Positions 35,335-45,262 are shown, counted from the stretch's first letter. The stretch is DNA of 64,000 nt from Rouxiella sp. S1S-2 (GCF_009208105.1 NZ_WFKL01000001.1:4030001-4094000); one strand, 5' to 3'. The notes: a model not told the origin generated them from the letters alone. A program made the numbers and translations.

Positions 35335-35595
35335 ATGAAAAACCTGACTAAAGCATTTGCCGTTATCGCACTGACTACCGCTTCATTCGCAACGTTTGCT
35401 GCAACTGAAGTTCAAATGGCCCCAAATGATGCGCAAAGTATCGGTACAGTAAGTGCAACAACTAACGGTAATGACCTGAGTACTCTGCAGGGTAAACTGG
35501 CTGCTAAAGCCGCTCAGGAAGGTGCAAGCTCATACCGCATCGTTTCCGCTGGTGGTGATAACCATCTGTTTGGTACCGCTGAGATTTATAAATAA
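35335..35595 (+). CDS. BhsA/YdgH-family (DUF1471) protein, cassette 2 gene R'
   Basis: An 86-aa secreted DUF1471 protein; the start at 35335 is chosen over 35332 for the same reason as for gene R. The mature part is TEVQMAPNDAQSIGTVSATT to GGDNHLFGTAEIY, with Phe in place of the Tyr conserved elsewhere in HLYG. It shares its upstream 130 bp with gene R and ends in a terminator. Confidence 0.9.
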   Translation: MKNLTKAFAVIALTTASFATFAATEVQMAPNDAQSIGTVSATTNGNDLSTLQGKLAAKAAQEGASSYRIVSAGGDNHLFGTAEIYK

Positions 35596-35633
35596 GTCCG
35601 ACAGTACCAGGCAAGACAGCAGTAAGCAGAAGA

Positions 35634-35654
35634 GGCGTCGTAGGACGCCTTTTT
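35634..35654 (+). terminator. Terminator closing cassette 2
   Basis: GGCGTC-GTAG-GACGCC stem followed by TTTTT. The stem sequence has changed on both sides relative to the cassette 1 terminator, so the structure is conserved. Confidence 0.85.
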
Positions 35655-35680
35655 CGTTTCTGCAATTTGAGAAAGTACAA

Positions 35681-36775
35681 TTAGTGTGAGCTTTTAAGTT
35701 GGCTATCCATTTGATGTTGCTCAATCGCCAACTCAATCAGCAGAGTGATAAGCGTAGTATAATCAACGCCGCTTGCCGCCCAAAGCTTGGGATACATGCT
35801 GATATTAGTAAAGCCAGGCAAGGTATTAATCTCGTTGATCACCACCTCCCCCTCTTCGGTCAAAAACACGTCTACCCGCGCCATTCCGCGACACTCCAGA
35901 GCCTGAAACGCCTGGATGGCAATGCCACGTATCCTATCGTTAACTTCAGCAGAGAGATCAGCCGGTACTGCCACAGAAGCGCCCTGCTCATTAATGTATT
36001 TGGTGTCGTAAGAGTAAAATTCATCGTGCAGGATAACCTCGCCGCAGGTGCTGGCTTTAGGATTATCGTTTCCTAATACTGCACACTCAATTTCACGACC
36101 TTTAATGGCCGACTCTACTAACACTTTATGGTCAAAGCTGAACGCGCTGTCCAACGCCTGCTCAAAAGAAGCCAAGTCTTTCACTTTACTGACGCCTACC
36201 GACGAGCCTTGATTGGCAGGCTTAATAAACAGCGGCAGTCCAAGATTTTTTACCACTTGATCAAAGGGATACTGGTTACGGGTGCGGCGAGTTAATGTCA
36301 CGAAAGGCGCTACATTCAGCCCAGCATCACGCAGCAGACGCTTTGTGACGTCTTTGTCCATGCAAACTGCCGAACCCAGCACGCCTGATCCGACGTACGG
36401 AATATTGGCCATCCGCAGCAGCCCCTGCAGTGAACCGTCTTCTCCAAGCGTGCCGTGCACAATCGGAAAAATAACGTCAAGCTGTGACATCGCGTGAGCA
36501 TTTTGCGTATCGATCAGCTGGTTTTTTTCCAGTCCGGGCACCAGCGCGACCTGTTGATTGGAGCGATTCAAGGCAATCAGTGACGGATCTTCTGCATTAA
36601 TCAGATAATTGCTGACGTCGTTGATGTGCCACTCACCCTGTTTGTCGATCCCTAACAAGGTGACATCAAAACGCTGCTTGTCCATCGCATCAACGATATT
36701 GCGGGCAGACTGCAAAGACACTTCATGCTCTGATGACTTGCCGCCAAAAATAATACCCACGCGTAGTTTACTCAC
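35681..36775 (-). CDS. ddlA: D-alanine--D-alanine ligase A
   Basis: A 364-aa ATP-grasp ligase that joins two D-Ala for peptidoglycan synthesis in the cytoplasm. Motifs: [19 protein letters not shown] at the start, [33 protein letters not shown] near residue 180, and [19 protein letters not shown] near residue 310. I use the GTG at 36775 (initiator then SKLRVG, GAGG upstream), which gives the E. coli DdlA length of 364; a longer frame to 36814 lacks homology. It is monocistronic. Confidence 0.95.
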   Translation of the reverse strand: MSKLRVGIIFGGKSSEHEVSLQSARNIVDAMDKQRFDVTLLGIDKQGEWHINDVSNYLINAEDPSLIALNRSNQQVALVPGLEKNQLIDTQNAHAMSQLDVIFPIVHGTLGEDGSLQGLLRMANIPYVGSGVLGSAVCMDKDVTKRLLRDAGLNVAPFVTLTRRTRNQYPFDQVVKNLGLPLFIKPANQGSSVGVSKVKDLASFEQALDSAFSFDHKVLVESAIKGREIECAVLGNDNPKASTCGEVILHDEFYSYDTKYINEQGASVAVPADLSAEVNDRIRGIAIQAFQALECRGMARVDVFLTEEGEVVINEINTLPGFTNISMYPKLWAASGVDYTTLITLLIELAIEQHQMDSQLKSSH

Positions 36776-36843
36776 CCTGAACTCCTCAAAACGTTTGCGA
36801 TAACCGCTTGCCACCGGGGAAATTGCCGGCGGAGTAGAATGCC

Positions 36844-37185
36844 TTAATCGACAATAAAAAGCTTCGCGCCGACCGACGTTGATGACTGATGCGCTTCGGC
36901 ATTGTCCGCAACCTGATAACTCGTGCCCGGCGTGAGGACAAACTTTCTGCCATCTTCCAAAAGGGTATGCAGCTCCCCTTCAAGGCAAAACAGGACATGC
37001 CCTTTTTTACACCAGTGGTCAGCCACATAGCCCGGCGAATACTCAACTATTCTCACGCGAACGGGCTGCGACGCATCCCCAAAGTGCTGCGTGCGCCAAA
37101 GTGCCACACCAATTTCACCCGGATGTTCAGTGGGGACAATCTGGTTCCAGTCGGTGGTACAAAAAGGAATAGATGATAATTTCAT
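36844..37185 (-). CDS. DHCW-type cupin protein
   Basis: A 113-aa single-domain cupin. The metal-site strand has [20 protein letters not shown] (His, Cys, His) near residue 63, as in the DHCW-motif cupin family. The end includes [18 protein letters not shown]. Function is unknown. I chose the ATG at 37185 with GAGAG upstream; an 18-codon extension reads Pro/Leu-rich and is not conserved-looking. Confidence 0.78.
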   Translation of the reverse strand: MKLSSIPFCTTDWNQIVPTEHPGEIGVALWRTQHFGDASQPVRVRIVEYSPGYVADHWCKKGHVLFCLEGELHTLLEDGRKFVLTPGTSYQVADNAEAHQSSTSVGAKLFIVD

Positions 37186-37446
37186 ATCACTCTCATGCAA
37201 ATTGGGGGGGTTCCAGAATAGAAGTGAATGGCTTGGCAATCAATGAGGTAATGCACTCATTTGGAACTGAAAAAGGGGTTAACTATTCCTAAAAGTTATG
37301 TAAACCGCAGCCAAAGACCAAAAACTGTGACTCCATCGACTATGCTTAAGTCTCAGCCGCAGAAAAAGCTGAGTAACGCACCTCAATTCATGTTCAGAGA
37401 AAGTGGGCTTTCCCCACCCTCTGAGCGGCAAAACAAGGAGCAATTC

Positions 37447-38826
37447 ATGCCTTATCAAACCATCAATCCGTTCAATAACCAGCTGATCAAAGAATATCAA
37501 ACGCATAATGATAAGCAGGTTGAACAGGCTTTGGAAACGGCACATCAGCTGTATAAATCCGACTGGGCGCAGGGTGATATTAAGCAGCGTCTCAAGGTGC
37601 TGCATAAACTCTCAGACCTGATGTCGTCACGCATTGACGAGTTGGCAAAGATTGTCAGCGTCGAAATGGGTAAACTGATTGAACAAAGCCGCGCAGAAGT
37701 ACAAATTTGCGCCGATATTGCGAAATATTATGCTGATAATGCTGAAGATTTTCTAAAACCGGTTCCTTATAAATCAAGCCTAGGTGAAGCGTGGGTCGAG
37801 CATAGCCCGATCGGCGTAATTATGGCCGTAGAGCCGTGGAACTTCCCGTTCTATCAGTTGATGCGCGTATTGGCCCCCAACCTTGCCTCCGGTAACAGCG
37901 TGCTGGTCAAACATGCCAGCATCGTGCCGCACTGTGCAGAAACCTTTGAGAAACTAGTGAATGAAGCAGGTGCACCAAAAGGTGCCTACACCAATCTGTT
38001 TATTTCCCAAGACCAAGTATCCAACATTATTGATGACGATCGCGTGCAGGGCGTGGCGCTGACTGGTTCGGAAAAAGCCGGGGCCGTTGTGGCTTCGAGA
38101 GCCGCAGGAAAACTGAAAAAATCCACTCTTGAACTCGGTGGTAATGATATTTTTGCAGTCCTTGAAGATGCTGATATCGACCACGCTGCCAAGGTGGGTG
38201 CACAGGCGCGAATCGCCAACGCCGGTCAGGTGTGTACCGCCGCAAAACGTTTTATCATTCATGAAAAAGTCGCTGACGAGTTTCTGAAAAAATTCACTCA
38301 GCACTTTAAGGATTTAAAAATTGGCGATCCGCTGGACGCTAAAACCACCCTTGGGCCGCTCTCCTCAGCCGATGCTCTGAAAACCTTGACCAAACAGGTT
38401 AAAGAGGCGGTTAAACACGGGGCTAAGGTGCACGTCGGCGGTGAAGCTGTCAGCGATAATCCGGGTAACTTCTACCAGGCGACGATTTTGACCGGCATCA
38501 CCCGTGATAATCCGGCCTATTTTGAAGAGTTCTTTGGTCCGGTGGCGCAGGTTTACGTGGTTAAAAATGATGAGGAATTGGTGAAGCTTGCCAATGATTC
38601 GAATTATGGACTTGGCGGTGCCTTGTTCACCCGTGACCTGAATCGCGCACGCAAACTGGCAACGAAAATTGAGACGGGAATGGTGTACGTCAATTCATTG
38701 ACCGATACCGCACCGGAACTGCCGTTTGGTGGTGTGAAACGTTCAGGCTTTGGCCGCGAACTTTCCGATTTAGGTATCAAAGAGTTTGTGAATCAGAAAT
38801 TGGTCGTACTGGCCGGTAAACACTGA
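37447..38826 (+). CDS. NAD(P)-dependent aldehyde dehydrogenase (succinate-semialdehyde type)
   Basis: A 459-aa ALDH. Motifs: EPWNFPFYQLMRVLAPNLAS near residue 134, TGSEKAG for the cofactor, general base Glu in LELGGND near residue 230, catalytic Cys in NAGQVCTAAKRF near residue 263, and EEFFGPVAQVY near residue 365. The overall pattern is that of the Sad/YneI and GabD group that oxidises succinate semialdehyde. AAGGAG 7 bp before the ATG at 37447 fixes the start. It is monocistronic, with a strong terminator downstream. Confidence 0.9.
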   Translation: MPYQTINPFNNQLIKEYQTHNDKQVEQALETAHQLYKSDWAQGDIKQRLKVLHKLSDLMSSRIDELAKIVSVEMGKLIEQSRAEVQICADIAKYYADNAEDFLKPVPYKSSLGEAWVEHSPIGVIMAVEPWNFPFYQLMRVLAPNLASGNSVLVKHASIVPHCAETFEKLVNEAGAPKGAYTNLFISQDQVSNIIDDDRVQGVALTGSEKAGAVVASRAAGKLKKSTLELGGNDIFAVLEDADIDHAAKVGAQARIANAGQVCTAAKRFIIHEKVADEFLKKFTQHFKDLKIGDPLDAKTTLGPLSSADALKTLTKQVKEAVKHGAKVHVGGEAVSDNPGNFYQATILTGITRDNPAYFEEFFGPVAQVYVVKNDEELVKLANDSNYGLGGALFTRDLNRARKLATKIETGMVYVNSLTDTAPELPFGGVKRSGFGRELSDLGIKEFVNQKLVVLAGKH

Positions 38827-38835
38827 TTTTTAAAT

Positions 38836-38868
38836 CAAAAATCCCCGCATTGGCGGGGATTTTTTCTT
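38836..38868. terminator. Rho-independent terminator after the aldehyde dehydrogenase
   Basis: AAAAATCCCCGC-ATTG-GCGGGGATTTTTT: a perfect stem with A and T tracts on either side, so it can serve both converging transcripts. Confidence 0.88.
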
Positions 38869-39792
38869 TTATTCTGAGCGGAAAATCGCCATTCTAGTAC
38901 GTTTTGCGTCTTCTGGCTTAAACAAATCAATGTCGTTGCCGATAATATATTTTGCACGCAGCATGGACGAAATCTTATCCATGGTCATGACAATCACGAC
39001 CAGAATTAGGGTGATAAACATCACCACATCCCAATTCCACAGCCTCATGTTCTCGGCATAAACCAGTCCGACCCCGCCCGCACCAACAAAGCCTAATACA
39101 GCTGCCGAACGCGTGTTTGACTCAATCTGATACAGCGACAGCGCCAAAAATGTTGGAAACGACTGAGTGAAAATGCCAAATCGGTGAGTTTGCAGCGGAT
39201 TGGCCCCCAAAGCCCGCAGCCCACGGCTTGGGGAACGCTCTACCGCTTCGTGCCCTTCAGCAAAGAGTTTACCCAGCAGTCCCAGGTCTTGCATGATAAT
39301 CGCCAGCACTCCCGCCAAAGGCCCCATGCCAACGGCGCGTACAAAAATCAATCCCCAGATAGCCATGTCCAGGCCGCGCAGCACGTCCATGATACGGCGA
39401 ATAATCAGTGAAATCGGTCTCAGCACAGGCGTTGACATCACGTTACGCGCCGCCAAAAATGACAGCGGCAGCGCCAGCAGTGAAGCCGTTACCGTACCGG
39501 CAAACACGATAGCTAAAGTAATGGCTATCTGCGTAAAATAGTACATTAACGGCCACTGCGAGAAATTCTGCCAGACAAACATGCGGATGAAATACTTACC
39601 AATTTCGGCGCAGCCGTGCGTCAGTTGTTGAAAAGAGATGCCGTAAAAACGGAAAAAAAGCAGGTAATAAATCACCACCACCACTGCAGACAGGGCTAAT
39701 AAACGCAGGTAGCGACGCTGGGCGGCAAAAAGGTGGGGGTGTTGCTGCTTGATGCTGGCGACGCCAGCGGCAGAGAGAGAATCTGTCAGCAT
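38869..39792 (-). CDS. phnE: Phosphonate-type ABC transporter permease PhnE (second)
   Basis: A 307-aa inner-membrane permease with about six helices. The PhnE pattern is MDVLRGLDMAIWGLIFVRAV near residue 140, the EAA-type loop SPSRGLRALGANPLQTHRFG near residue 190, and SAAVLGFVGAGGVGLVY near residue 230. It is the last gene of the operon and its start abuts the end of the first phnE. Two PhnE subunits imply a heterodimeric permease. Confidence 0.9.
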   Translation of the reverse strand: MLTDSLSAAGVASIKQQHPHLFAAQRRYLRLLALSAVVVVIYYLLFFRFYGISFQQLTHGCAEIGKYFIRMFVWQNFSQWPLMYYFTQIAITLAIVFAGTVTASLLALPLSFLAARNVMSTPVLRPISLIIRRIMDVLRGLDMAIWGLIFVRAVGMGPLAGVLAIIMQDLGLLGKLFAEGHEAVERSPSRGLRALGANPLQTHRFGIFTQSFPTFLALSLYQIESNTRSAAVLGFVGAGGVGLVYAENMRLWNWDVVMFITLILVVIVMTMDKISSMLRAKYIIGNDIDLFKPEDAKRTRMAIFRSE

Positions 39793-40655
39793 CAGAACGT
39801 TCCTTCTACAACGCGTTTACGGAGTTTGCCGGAAGCATAATCCATGACTGAAACCACAAGAATAATCAGCAGCAGCGTCATGCTGACCTGGTCATAGCGG
39901 TCCAGTTTGATTGAAGTCATCAGCTCCTGCCCTATTCCACCCGCGCCCACCAGCCCTAAAATCGTAGACTGACGGAAGTTGATTTCCAGACGCATGAAGC
40001 TGTAGGAGAGAAAAATAGGCTGAACCTGTGGCCAAAGGGCAAAGCGCATCCGCTGCAAACGCCCTGCTCCACAGGCTTTTAACCCGCGCACAGGTTTATC
40101 GGAGGCTGTTTCAATCGACTCATAAAACAGTTTGGTCAAGCTCCCTACAGTGTGCAGCGTCAGGGCAATAAACCCAGGAATAGCACCAATACCAAATGCC
40201 ATCACACACATCACCGCCCATGCCAGTTCCGGCATGGTGCGCAGAAAAGCGACAAAAGTTCGCACGCTGAATTTCAGCCATTTTGGCGAATCAGTATTGT
40301 TGGCGGCGATAAAAGCCAGCACCACGGCAAGCGCGGTTGAGAGAATGGTAGATGAGAACGCTAACTGAATAGTTTCCCAAATCAGCGGCAACTGAATATT
40401 TAATCGATATCCCCAATACGCCAGCGAACCCTTGGTATGGCCATCGGAAAATAAATCGGCCCAGTGCAACGTCGGGACGGTTTGTACGATATAATCGAAA
40501 AAGTGCGGCGCATTAATAAAAATAGTTTTTAGATTTAGTTCTGAAATACTCCCCGCCCACAAATAGAGGACTAACATCAAGCCAGACCAAATCAGCGCCT
40601 CTCTTTTTTGCTTGCTGCGTATTTGCTGGTAGTAATGATGAAATTCTGTATTCAA
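39792..40655 (-). CDS. phnE: Phosphonate-type ABC transporter permease PhnE (first)
   Basis: A 287-aa permease with about six helices; TFVAFLRTMPELAWAVMCVM near residue 132, SDKPVRGLKACGAGRLQRMR near residue 190, and STILGLVGAGGIGQELM near residue 230 match the PhnE layout. It shares one base with the second phnE (ATGA-like junction). A 194-bp gap to phnD upstream is larger than elsewhere in the operon. Confidence 0.9.
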   Translation of the reverse strand: MNTEFHHYYQQIRSKQKREALIWSGLMLVLYLWAGSISELNLKTIFINAPHFFDYIVQTVPTLHWADLFSDGHTKGSLAYWGYRLNIQLPLIWETIQLAFSSTILSTALAVVLAFIAANNTDSPKWLKFSVRTFVAFLRTMPELAWAVMCVMAFGIGAIPGFIALTLHTVGSLTKLFYESIETASDKPVRGLKACGAGRLQRMRFALWPQVQPIFLSYSFMRLEINFRQSTILGLVGAGGIGQELMTSIKLDRYDQVSMTLLLIILVVSVMDYASGKLRKRVVEGTF

Positions 40656-40849
40656 AATAAGGCTTCCACAGTTAATGACGGAGATAAATCTCTGCTCTGC
40701 CTGAATAGATATAAAGCAGTTAATAAAGATTAAATTAATTTTTTAAGCAGCCGAATAGCAAGTAAATAAGTCCCCGGGAGTTTATATAATCAACATCCCG
40801 GGGAAGAAATACCTAGCCAATATTCCTGCTGCCAGAAAGATAAAGAATA

Positions 40850-41782
40850 TTAGCGACCGCCCTGGGTCAGCTCTTTTTTCATGTCGATAATTTGCTGATA
40901 GTCAGCCAGTGTAGCAGGACCAATATGCTGAGTGCCGCCAACAGCTTTAACGAAGCAGGCGTGATCTTCTTTATCCAGCTTATTAATTGCCGCAACCACT
41001 TTAGCTTTAAAGTCTGCAGGTAATGAATTGCTCACCAGGATAGGACCGTTAGGAATGAGCGGCGATTCCCAGATGATGCGGATCTTTTTCATCAAATCAG
41101 GATTCCCCATACGCATCATGCGTCCGAACGCCCCTGAGGTATAACCGGTTGACGGGTCACCAATCATTGATGCCCAGGCAACTGCACCAGCAAACTGACC
41201 GTTCAGCACGCCAAGAATGTCCTGCTCATGACCACCTGAAAAGGTGGTGCTGGAGAAGAAGTGGTTATAGCTGTCGTCGGTATTACCACCAAACTTCTTC
41301 TTAAATGCGGCGTTCGGGATGAGGTAACCCGACGTAGAGTCTGGGTCAGCAAAACCGAAGGCGGTGCCTTTCAGGTCTTCCAGCTTTTTATATTTGCTGT
41401 CGGCCTTAACCAGAACCACGGAGTGATAGCCACGTGACTGGTCAGTATCGTCGACCAAAATACCTTCAATGCTGACGGCCTTCGGATTATTAAGATAGAC
41501 CGATGCGAAAGAAGAAGGTGACATGCTTAATACCATATCGACTTTCCCGCCTAACAGGCCCTGAATAACGCCAGAGTAGTCGGAAGAGTTGCGTAATTTA
41601 GTATCAACGTTCAGCTCTTTATCAAAGAACTGTTTTACACACATGTTATCGCCGATTTGCTGTGTGGCGTTCTGGCCGCCAAGAATACCTAAATTCAATT
41701 CTTTTGGTGCATCTGCGGCCATGCTATTCATTGCTGCCATTGATCCTGCAACAAATACCGCCAGACGTAATAGCTTCTTCAT
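40850..41782 (-). CDS. phnD: Phosphonate-type substrate-binding protein PhnD
   Basis: A 310-aa periplasmic binding protein. The signal peptide ends at NSMAADA (about residue 23). The mature start KELNLGILGGQNATQQIGDN and KVDMVLSMSPSSFASVY fit PhnD, and GTAFGFADPDSTSGYLIPNA is the hallmark phosphonate-binding segment with Ser/Thr residues that contact the phosphonate. Substrate could be 2-aminoethylphosphonate, another phosphonate or phosphite. No C-P lyase genes are in this window. Confidence 0.9.
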   Translation of the reverse strand: MKKLLRLAVFVAGSMAAMNSMAADAPKELNLGILGGQNATQQIGDNMCVKQFFDKELNVDTKLRNSSDYSGVIQGLLGGKVDMVLSMSPSSFASVYLNNPKAVSIEGILVDDTDQSRGYHSVVLVKADSKYKKLEDLKGTAFGFADPDSTSGYLIPNAAFKKKFGGNTDDSYNHFFSSTTFSGGHEQDILGVLNGQFAGAVAWASMIGDPSTGYTSGAFGRMMRMGNPDLMKKIRIIWESPLIPNGPILVSNSLPADFKAKVVAAINKLDKEDHACFVKAVGGTQHIGPATLADYQQIIDMKKELTQGGR

Positions 41783-41814
41783 TTAGTAGTAACCTTGTGT
41801 AGTAGTTTGGTGAG

Positions 41815-42651
41815 TTATGCGTTTACCGCTTCACTTTCTTCGCCATAAAGTTTATGCAGGATTGAATCAGTCAGATAATCAGGATGCCCATCATAAATAA
41901 TCTCGCCATGAGCAATACCAATGACCCGGGTACAGAAATCTTTCACCAGCTCAACAGAATGCAGGTTAACCATCACCGCAATATTGTCTTCACTGACTTT
42001 TTTAAGCGCGTTCATAATACGTAAGGTATTTTTAGGGTCGAGTGAAGCCACCGGCTCATCGGCCAAGAGAATTTTCGGGTTTTGCATCAGGGCACGACAA
42101 ATCGCCACCCGCTGCATCTGGCCGCCCGACAGATTCTCGGCGCGCTGCAGTGCATGAGGCAACATGTGCAGCCATTCGAGCAGTGAAATCGCACGAGCAC
42201 GGTCTTCGTCGTCAAATTGATTAAAGAAAGATTTCAACGTTGATGTCTGGCTAAGGCGCCCCAACAGCACGTTTGTTAAAACGTCTAGACGAGGTACCAG
42301 ACAGAAATCCTGAAAAATCATGCCACAGCCTGCACGCCAGCGGCGCAGTGCCTTGCCAGTCAGCCCCGCCAGTTCCTGTTTATCACCGCCGTCGTAATGG
42401 CAAACCACGCTGCCTTCACTCAGAGGAATAGTGCCGTTGAGCACGTGAAGCAGGGTTGATTTACCTGCACCGGAGCGGCCAATCACGGCAACAAACTCTC
42501 CCGCGTGCAGTTCAAAATTAATATTGTTGAGCACGCGAGAGCCTGACTTGTAGGATTTAACCAGTCCTTTCACGTCTAAAACTTTATTCTGATGCTCTGG
42601 CTCGGCCTGAGGGTATTCAGCCTGTGCCAGCTTAAGTTGCGCTTGCGCCAT
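41815..42651 (-). CDS. phnC: Phosphonate-type ABC transporter ATPase PhnC
   Basis: A 278-aa ATPase. Walker A is [16 protein letters not shown] near residue 57, the signature is [17 protein letters not shown] near residue 175, Walker B is [13 protein letters not shown], and the H-loop is MVNLHSVEL. It is the first gene of the phnC-phnD-phnE-phnE operon, divergent from dld. The upstream region has no convincing Pho box. Confidence 0.92.
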   Translation of the reverse strand: MAQAQLKLAQAEYPQAEPEHQNKVLDVKGLVKSYKSGSRVLNNINFELHAGEFVAVIGRSGAGKSTLLHVLNGTIPLSEGSVVCHYDGGDKQELAGLTGKALRRWRAGCGMIFQDFCLVPRLDVLTNVLLGRLSQTSTLKSFFNQFDDEDRARAISLLEWLHMLPHALQRAENLSGGQMQRVAICRALMQNPKILLADEPVASLDPKNTLRIMNALKKVSEDNIAVMVNLHSVELVKDFCTRVIGIAHGEIIYDGHPDYLTDSILHKLYGEESEAVNA

Positions 42652-42851
42652 TATGCTGTCTCCGGTTGCTTACAGATTCTGACGCCCATTAAGCGGGACA
42701 ACTGTGACAGATTGATGATGGTTTAATGGCTAAAAGATGACCCATTAATTATTGAAAAAGCCTATCCTTAACGCCTGACCTAATTATTAGGCCTATGATT
42801 ACAAGCAAGCTATCGGCAAAACGTGCCGTCATAAAGAGACAGGGAGGCAGA

Positions 42852-44570
42852 ATGACTCAACATCCTCATTCCACATCGACGAGTAACGTTGCGTTGATAG
42901 AAAAACTTAAAACCATTTCGGGCAGCCGTAACGTGTTGACGTCGCAAAGTCAGACAGAACGCTATCGAAAAGGCTTCCGCTCTGGAGGCGGCAACGCGCT
43001 GGCGGTGGTATTTCCGCAAACTCTGCTTGAGCAATGGCAACTGCTGCAGGCCTGTGTTGAGGCGGATAAAATTGTCATCATGCAGGCAGCCAACACCGGT
43101 TTGACCGAAGGATCAACGCCCAGCGGCGATGATTACGATCGCGATATCGTGATTTTCAGCACCTTAAAACTCGACGATATTCAGCTGATTAACGACGGGA
43201 AACAGGTCATTAGCTTCCCCGGCGGCACCTTATACCAGCTTGAAAAACGTCTTAAACCCCTAGGCCGTGAGCCTCACTCGGTTATCGGGTCGTCATGCAT
43301 CGGGGCGTCGGTAGTCGGCGGGGTCTGCAATAATTCGGGCGGCTCGCTGGTTAAACGCGGGCCGGCTTATACCGAAATGGCGCTGTATGCACAGGTAAAT
43401 GTGCAGGGAGAGCTTGAGCTTATCAACCATCTGGGCATTCGACTTGGCGATACCCCCGAAGAAATTCTGACCCGTTTGCAAAACGAGCAATATACGCCTG
43501 AGGATGTTGAAAATGGCGTGCTGCAAGCTTCTGATCATGACTATGCCGAGCGCGTGCGCGATGTCGATGCGGATACTCCCTCACGTTTCAACGCAGACGC
43601 TCGACGCCTGTATGAAGCCTCGGGATGTGCCGGAAAATTGGCGATTTTTGCCGTACGGCTTGACACGTTTCAAGCCGAACCGCTGCAGCAGGTATTTTAC
43701 ATCGGCACCGACAGCACCGCCGTGCTTACCGATCTTCGGCGCGGTATGCTTACCCAGTTTGAAAACTTGCCGGTGGCCGGTGAATATATGCACCGGGATA
43801 TTTTTGATATTACCGAAGTCTACGGTAAAGATACGTTCCTGATGATCGACAAACTTGGCACCGATAAAATGCCAGATATGTTTACCGCTAAAGGTAAATT
43901 TGACGCGCGGGTCAGCAAAGTCCCTTTCCTGCCAAAAAATTTCAGCGATCGGGTAATGCAGTGCCTGAGTCGCGCCCTGCCCAATCATTTACCGCCAAGA
44001 ATGAAGAAATATCGCGACCGCTATGAGCATCACCTGCTGCTAAAAATGAGCGGTGCGGGCGTTGCAGAGGCGCAAAACTTTTTGACCCATTTTTTTGCCG
44101 ACCGAGACGGCGACTTTTTTGTCTGTTCAGCCGATGAAGGGAAAAAGGCCTTCCTGCATCGATTCGCCGCCGCGGGAGCTGCAGTGCGCTATCACGCCGT
44201 GCATGAAAAAGAGGTTGAGGATATTCTGGCCTTAGACATCGCACTGCGCCGCAACGATCGCGACTGGTTTGAAGTGTTACCGCCCGAAATTGATAATAAA
44301 TTGGTGGCCAAGCTCTATTACGGACACTTTATGTGTCACGTTTTCCATCAGGATTACATCGTCAAGAAAGGGGTAAACAGCAAGGAGTTGAAGCATCAGA
44401 TGCTTGAAATTCTTGATGCTAAAGGGGCGGAATATCCTGCTGAACACAACGTTGGGCATCTGTATGTCGCCAAACCGCATTTGCAGGCATTTTACCAGCA
44501 GGCTGACCCCACAAACAGCTTCAACCCCGGCGTGGGCAAAACCAGTAAACTAAAACATTGGCAAAGCTGA
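42852..44570 (+). CDS. dld: Quinone-dependent D-lactate dehydrogenase
   Basis: A 572-aa peripheral inner-membrane flavoenzyme that oxidises D-lactate to pyruvate and passes electrons to the quinone pool. It tracks E. coli Dld over its length: RYRKGFRSGGGNALAVVFP near residue 36, QAANTGLTEGSTPSGDDYDR near residue 77 (FAD domain), HSVIGSSCIGASVVGGVCNN, and PAEHNVGHLY near the end. GGGAGG before the ATG at 42852 fixes the start; the frame upstream to 42795 is not needed. Confidence 0.96.
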   Translation: MTQHPHSTSTSNVALIEKLKTISGSRNVLTSQSQTERYRKGFRSGGGNALAVVFPQTLLEQWQLLQACVEADKIVIMQAANTGLTEGSTPSGDDYDRDIVIFSTLKLDDIQLINDGKQVISFPGGTLYQLEKRLKPLGREPHSVIGSSCIGASVVGGVCNNSGGSLVKRGPAYTEMALYAQVNVQGELELINHLGIRLGDTPEEILTRLQNEQYTPEDVENGVLQASDHDYAERVRDVDADTPSRFNADARRLYEASGCAGKLAIFAVRLDTFQAEPLQQVFYIGTDSTAVLTDLRRGMLTQFENLPVAGEYMHRDIFDITEVYGKDTFLMIDKLGTDKMPDMFTAKGKFDARVSKVPFLPKNFSDRVMQCLSRALPNHLPPRMKKYRDRYEHHLLLKMSGAGVAEAQNFLTHFFADRDGDFFVCSADEGKKAFLHRFAAAGAAVRYHAVHEKEVEDILALDIALRRNDRDWFEVLPPEIDNKLVAKLYYGHFMCHVFHQDYIVKKGVNSKELKHQMLEILDAKGAEYPAEHNVGHLYVAKPHLQAFYQQADPTNSFNPGVGKTSKLKHWQS

Positions 44571-44580
44571 TTAGAAAAGA

Positions 44581-44615
44581 AAATCCCCGCAGGATGAACT
44601 ATCCAACGGGGATTT
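44581..44615 (+). terminator. Hairpin terminator after dld
   Basis: A perfect 9-bp stem AAATCCCCG/CGGGGATTT shortly after the dld stop; the T-run is only three bases, so termination may be partial. Confidence 0.65.
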
Positions 44616-44671
44616 AGCGTGCAATTTGTAACCCATCAGTAACCTTGAATAAATTGATAATCAGTCCTCAG

Positions 44672-45262
44672 TTAAAAGAGTTTTGAACCATAACCCCACA
44701 TAATCACTGTCAGTGCCAGCAAGAACTCTAGCACCAGCACGCCCATCGCCAGCGTCGAACTGGAGAACAGAAAACCTTCACGATGGTCAATTTCCAGGAA
44801 GTTTGGGATCCCCAGATACAGCAAATATCCGCTGTAGCACAGGCCTATCAGGCCGACAAACAGACACAGCCACACCAGTGGATAAAGCGCGACTATTCCG
44901 CTAAGAAACATCGGCGTTGCCACATAGCCAGCAAACACGATACAGCTGTTCAGGCTGGGTCGACTTTCATACCGGCGCGCCATCCAATAGATGATTCGCC
45001 CCATCAACGCGACGGCACAAAGGATAAGTACGTAAAAAGCCGCTGCAATGGAGGCCGCGGTTAGCATGGTGATTTGTAAATTCTGACCATCACCAAAATT
45101 CCAACCAACCTGGGTGGTACCGATAAAGGAACACACCACGGGAATAGCTGCCATAAGCAGAACATGATGGGAATAGACGTGCGTTACCGTTTCATGTTCA
45201 CGTTGAATACGTTGCAATTCGGGACCTGGACGAGACATCAGTCCCCAGACATGATTGACCAT
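44672..45262 (-). CDS. yohC: Yip1-family inner-membrane protein YohC
   Basis: A 196-aa protein with about five membrane helices of the Yip1 domain. It matches E. coli YohC closely: VWGLMSRPGPELQRIQREHE at the start, HHVLLMAAIPVVCSFIGTTQ near residue 32, FAGYVATPMFLSGIVALYPL near residue 110, and LEFLLALTVIMWGYG at the end. Function is poorly known. It lies next to dld, and yohP/pbpG are 5 kb away, in the same neighbourhood as in E. coli but with an insertion between. Confidence 0.92.
   Translation of the reverse strand: MVNHVWGLMSRPGPELQRIQREHETVTHVYSHHVLLMAAIPVVCSFIGTTQVGWNFGDGQNLQITMLTAASIAAAFYVLILCAVALMGRIIYWMARRYESRPSLNSCIVFAGYVATPMFLSGIVALYPLVWLCLFVGLIGLCYSGYLLYLGIPNFLEIDHREGFLFSSSTLAMGVLVLEFLLALTVIMWGYGSKLF

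Noticed and set aside
30221..35654. Regular short repeats in the BhsA array as a possible CRISPR or satellite array
   Set aside because: The repeats are promoter-operator modules and paralogous genes of 260 bp, not short direct repeats with unique spacers.
42690..42730. Possible Pho box upstream of phnC (CTGTCACAGTTGTCCC on the minus strand)
   Set aside because: Only the first CTGTCA half fits; the second half departs from the consensus at most positions.
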